In this document: one piece after another, positions 5,608 to 8,059 of the stretch
How positions within the stretch are numbered: the stretch's first letter is position 1
Layout of the letters: the number at the start of each line of letters is the position of its first letter
Source: Hyphomicrobiales bacterium
GTDB taxonomy: Bacteria > Pseudomonadota > Alphaproteobacteria > Rhizobiales > Devosiaceae
Assembly: GCA_027082895.1 (NCBI GenBank)
Contig: JALWTJ010000104.1
Location: 1-8,059 of the forward strand
Length of the DNA: 8,059 bases
Direction: 5' to 3'
The notes under the pieces: generated by a model
What the model was told of the DNA's origin: nothing
Database searches by the model: none
What the model saw: only the letters and a program-made list of their open reading frames with translations
Position numbers and translations under genes: made by a program

Positions 5608-6393
5608 ATGTTGGGTGAAGGGGGTGATGCTGGGAGGCATGCAAGGGTTCTTGGGTGTGTGCCACTGGCAGCAGAGTTTGACGGGGCGGCCGTTTCTTCA
5701 ACTGTTCGCCGCTTGATGGCGGACATGGAGGCGGTGGTGGAGAAGGGGGGAAGCGGGCTGGTGCTGTCCGTCGAGAGCGGCGGTTCCGGGGAGGCGGCAG
5801 CAGCCCTGTTCGGGGAGCTTTCCGATTCGCTGCCGGCTACATTCGGGGCGTGCGACCTGTTCCTTTCCCTGCGGCCGGGGCCGGGGGGCTACGGGCAGGC
5901 GGATCGGGATCTGGTGTGTTCACTGGCACCATGCCGGGTGATGCTGGAACATGGGGCCATGATGGCATCGGCGGATCTGGCCCGGATCAGCCGCTTCTAC
6001 TATCAGGTGCTGGAGGCGGGAATCCGGGTGACCCATATCCTTGGAAGCGGGGCAGATCTGCAACGGCTGGCAAAGCAGATGATGCTGGGCATGCTTCCGG
6101 GGCGTTCCCGTTCGGTGATGCATGATCCGGTACTGGCTGGGGACGGTTCTTCTGTCGGAACTTCAGCGGACGGGATGGCGGAACGGGTGGAAGATTTTCT
6201 TGCCACCCTGGACCGGCTCCGGCAACGGGACGAATGGCACGGAATGGTTCTGGTTCACAAGGGAATGACGAAAGGAACGATTGCGCGCGCCATCGATGCG
6301 GGGTGCACGCTTCTTGTGACACCGGAAAGGGCGGGGGACGGGATTTGTGCCGAACAGCTTTCCCGGATTGCTTCCCTGTGCGGGCGTGCCTGA
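5608..6393 (+). CDS. Conserved-looking hypothetical protein, 261 residues
   Basis: I do not recognise this protein. It reads as a soluble alternating alpha/beta protein: strands such as ARVLGCVPLA (11-20) and SGLVLSVES alternate with helical segments such as VSSTVRRLMADMEAVVEKG, FYYQVLEAGIRVTHILG and ADLQRLAKQMMLGMLPGR. The last third contains MVLVHKGMTKGTIARAIDAGC, followed by a strand (TLLVTPE). This order suggests a Rossmann-like or flavodoxin-like fold, which is an inference. There is no signal peptide or membrane helix. ATG 5608-5610 is preferred over the in-frame ATG at 5563 because AGGAAGGGG (5592-5600) lies seven bases before it, whereas 5563 has none. The DNA is rich in G runs on the coding strand. 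The gene ends 29 bases before the folD stop, converging with it, with no clear terminator between. Confidence 0.7.
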   Translation: MLGEGGDAGRHARVLGCVPLAAEFDGAAVSSTVRRLMADMEAVVEKGGSGLVLSVESGGSGEAAAALFGELSDSLPATFGACDLFLSLRPGPGGYGQADRDLVCSLAPCRVMLEHGAMMASADLARISRFYYQVLEAGIRVTHILGSGADLQRLAKQMMLGMLPGRSRSVMHDPVLAGDGSSVGTSADGMAERVEDFLATLDRLRQRDEWHGMVLVHKGMTKGTIARAIDAGCTLLVTPERAGDGICAEQLSRIASLCGRA

Positions 6394-6422
6394 TTAGGGG
6401 TGGCTGGGATTTGCCGCCGGGT

Positions 6423-7382
6423 TCAGGACGCAGAAATTGCAGGGACCGGCTGGTTGTTGGCGAGGCAGGCGGCGCGCAGCGTGTTGGCCATCAGCATGGC
6501 GATGGTCATGGGGCCGACCCCGCCGGGCACCGGCGTGATGGCACCGGCGATTCTTTTTGCCGCGGCAAAATCCACGTCTCCGACCAGCCGCATCTTTCCT
6601 TCTCCCTTTTCCGGGGCGGCAATGCGATTGATGCCCACGTCGACCACGGTGGCGCCGGGCTTGACCCAATCGGCCTTCACCATAAGGGGGCGGCCGACCG
6701 CGGCCACCAGAATGTCGCTCCGGGCGCACAGGCGGGAGAGGTTTTCGGTGCGCGAATGGGCAATGGTGACGGTGGCGTTGGCCAGCAGCAGCAGGTTTGC
6801 CAGGGGCTTGCCGACAAGAATGGAACGGCCGATCACCAGTGCATTGAGCCCGGACAGGTCGGGGCCGTGCACCTCATTGATCATCAACATGCAACCGGCG
6901 GGCGTGCAGGGGACAAAGGCGTTTTTCAGATCGCCGGAGCCCAGGCGCCCGACATTGATCAGGGTCAGGCCGTCCACATCCTTTGAAGGGTCGATGGCCT
7001 GGATGATGACATGTTCATCAAGGTGGGATGGCAGGGGCATCTGCACGAGGATGCCGTGCACGTCCGGGGCGGCGTTCAGGGTGTTGATCAGGTCGAGAAG
7101 TTCGGTCTGGGTGGTGGTGTCGGCAAGGGTGTATTCGCGGGAATCAAGGCCGCATTCGCGGGCGATGCGAGTCTTGCTGGAAACATAGATGCGGGAGGCG
7201 GGGTCGTTACCCACCAGAATGACGGCAAGTCCGGGTTTCTGCCCGGTATTCGCAACAAAGTCTTGGGTGGCGCTGCGCACATGCGCGCGCACCTTTTCCG
7301 CCATTTCCCTGCCATTGATCAGGGTGCCGGGTCCGGCAGCGTGTGTTTCTTTCGTCATGGTGTCCGGTTTCGTATCTGTCAT
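6423..7382 (-). CDS. folD: Methylene-THF dehydrogenase / methenyl-THF cyclohydrolase FolD
   Basis: FolD interconverts 5,10-methylene-, 5,10-methenyl- and 10-formyl-tetrahydrofolate using NADP, feeding purine synthesis and formyl-Met-tRNA. The family signatures appear in order: YVSSK (66-70) with catalytic Tyr66 and Lys70, VQMPLP (113-118) with Gln114, KDVDG (134-138), PCTPAG (158-163), the nucleotide-binding GRSILVGKP (185-193) and TPVPGGVGPMT (283-293). The product has 319 residues, somewhat longer than the usual 280-300, because about 18 polar residues precede the first strand. ATG 7380-7382 is chosen because GGGAG (7392-7396) lies nine bases upstream. The in-frame ATG at 7425-7427 has no ribosome-binding site. 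A shorter start at 7356-7358 is possible and would remove much of the extension. The gene is single and divergent from psuG. Confidence 0.97.
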   Translation of the reverse strand: MTDTKPDTMTKETHAAGPGTLINGREMAEKVRAHVRSATQDFVANTGQKPGLAVILVGNDPASRIYVSSKTRIARECGLDSREYTLADTTTQTELLDLINTLNAAPDVHGILVQMPLPSHLDEHVIIQAIDPSKDVDGLTLINVGRLGSGDLKNAFVPCTPAGCMLMINEVHGPDLSGLNALVIGRSILVGKPLANLLLLANATVTIAHSRTENLSRLCARSDILVAAVGRPLMVKADWVKPGATVVDVGINRIAAPEKGEGKMRLVGDVDFAAAKRIAGAITPVPGGVGPMTIAMLMANTLRAACLANNQPVPAISAS

Positions 7383-7439
7383 GGGATTGCACTCCCGTTG
7401 ATTCGACGTGACATTTTGTCGGGACAAGTATCAGTTGAC

Positions 7440-7465
7440 GTGAAAAACCGATAGTGTTTTTGCAC
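7440..7465. repeat. Imperfect inverted repeat in the folD-psuG gap
   Basis: GTGAAAAAC (7440-7448) and GTTTTTGCAC (7456-7465) form an inverted repeat with one unpaired base and a 7-base centre. It lies midway between the divergent folD and psuG starts, where an operator would be expected. TTGACG at 7435-7440 overlaps its left end and could be a -35 box for psuG, but I find no good -10 at the right distance. Confidence 0.4.
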
Positions 7466-7516
7466 GGAATCCATAAAGTGGCGGCAACAGGCCAATGGGG
7501 CAATGAAAGGCGTTCG

Positions 7517-8059
7517 ATGAATATTTCAGATCTGATGGTGGTGAGTGAAGAAGTGCGGGATGCGCTTGCGGACAAGCGTCCGGTGGTGGCCCTGGAATCA
7601 ACTATTATAACCCACGGAATGCCCTATCCGCAGAATCTTGAAACGGCGCTGGCTGTCGAGGCCAGCGTGCGCGAGGCCGGGGCGGTTCCGGCCACCATTG
7701 CCATCATGGATGGTGCGTTTCAGGTGGGGGTGGCCGGGGATCAGCTGGAACGGCTGGCGGCGTCGCGGGGAAAGGCCAGCAAGGCGTCGCGGCGCGACGT
7801 GGCATGCGTTCTGATCGAGGGCGGTATGGCGGGGACCACCGTTGCCACCACTATGCAGATTTCTGCCCTTGCCGGTATCGAAGTGTTTGCGACAGGGGGA
7901 ATAGGCGGGGTGCACCGGGGGGCCGCGGAGAGCTTTGACATATCGGCGGATCTGGGAGAACTGGCACGCACGCCGGTGGCGGTGGTGTGCGCAGGCGCCA
8001 AGAGCATTCTTGATATCGGCAAGACCCTTGAGGTTCTGGAGAGCAACGGGGTGCCGGTC
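7517..8059 (+). CDS. psuG: Pseudouridine-5'-phosphate glycosidase PsuG (partial, 3' end outside window)
   Basis: PsuG reversibly cleaves the C-C glycosidic bond of pseudouridine 5'-phosphate, giving uracil and ribose 5-phosphate; in cells it works in pseudouridine breakdown, usually with the kinase PsuK. The first 181 codons are present, a little under 60 percent of the roughly 310-residue family length, and the frame is open to the window edge. The match is unmistakable: VVALESTIITHGMPYPQN (23-40) with Glu27, ATGGIGGVHRGA (125-136), FDISADL (140-146) and VVCAGAKSIL (156-165) with Lys162. Glu27 and Lys162 correspond to the catalytic Glu31 and Lys166 of the E. coli enzyme. The start at 7517 has AAAGG (7506-7510) six bases upstream. 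A PsuK/PfkB-type kinase gene might follow beyond the edge; it is not visible here. Confidence 0.96.
   Translation, partial: MNISDLMVVSEEVRDALADKRPVVALESTIITHGMPYPQNLETALAVEASVREAGAVPATIAIMDGAFQVGVAGDQLERLAASRGKASKASRRDVACVLIEGGMAGTTVATTMQISALAGIEVFATGGIGGVHRGAAESFDISADLGELARTPVAVVCAGAKSILDIGKTLEVLESNGVPV

Noticed and set aside
4604..5716. A 370-codon plus-strand frame across the metallophosphoesterase gene
   Set aside because: It is antisense to a gene with a complete set of metal-binding motifs, and its composition looks like a reverse-frame shadow. Only its last 91 codons were kept as a weak finding.
5872..5908. G-run cluster that might form a G-quadruplex
   Set aside because: The fourth G run needs a loop of about ten bases, and G runs are common throughout this coding strand.
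7503..7520. Five-codon minicistron (ATG to TGA) whose stop overlaps the psuG start
   Set aside because: It contains the psuG ribosome-binding site itself and has no ribosome-binding site of its own, so it is probably chance.

Overview
The window looks like ordinary chromosomal DNA of a G+C-rich alphaproteobacterium. Three things point there: the style of the IlvD, FolD and PsuG proteins, a tRNA-Ser(CGA), and an intergenic palindromic repeat after ilvD that resembles the short RIME-like repeats common in alphaproteobacterial genomes. The genus cannot be fixed from the sequence alone. No phage, transposase, CRISPR array or rRNA was seen.

Layout. Positions 1-202 hold no supported gene, only a weak candidate promoter. 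A tRNA-Ser(CGA) follows (203-292). Next is a tight three-gene operon on the minus strand, read from right to left: an alpha/alpha-toroid-like protein (1067-2311), an ArsR-type winged-helix regulator (717-1070) and a small MAPEG membrane protein (340-720). The genes overlap by four bases at both junctions (ATGA and TTGA). A perfect -35 box (TTGACA) lies upstream, with an A+T-rich palindromic site over the likely -10 region, so self-regulation by the ArsR-type protein is likely. On the plus strand, ilvD (2578-4410, dihydroxy-acid dehydratase of branched-chain amino-acid synthesis) is complete. The composite palindromic repeat begins inside its stop codon and fills most of the convergent gap to a minus-strand metallophosphoesterase of the CpdA/GpdQ type (4595-5392).

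A 215-base divergent gap containing a small inverted repeat leads to an unrecognised 261-residue protein on the plus strand (5608-6393). It converges on folD (minus strand, 6423-7382), the folate one-carbon enzyme. Divergent from folD, and cut by the right edge, is psuG (7517 onward), pseudouridine-5'-phosphate glycosidase. These housekeeping genes are independent units and show no shared pathway.

The least ordinary part is the toroid/ArsR/MAPEG operon with its operator-like promoter. The second is the unrecognised protein at 5608-6393. Neither can be called a new system from sequence alone.
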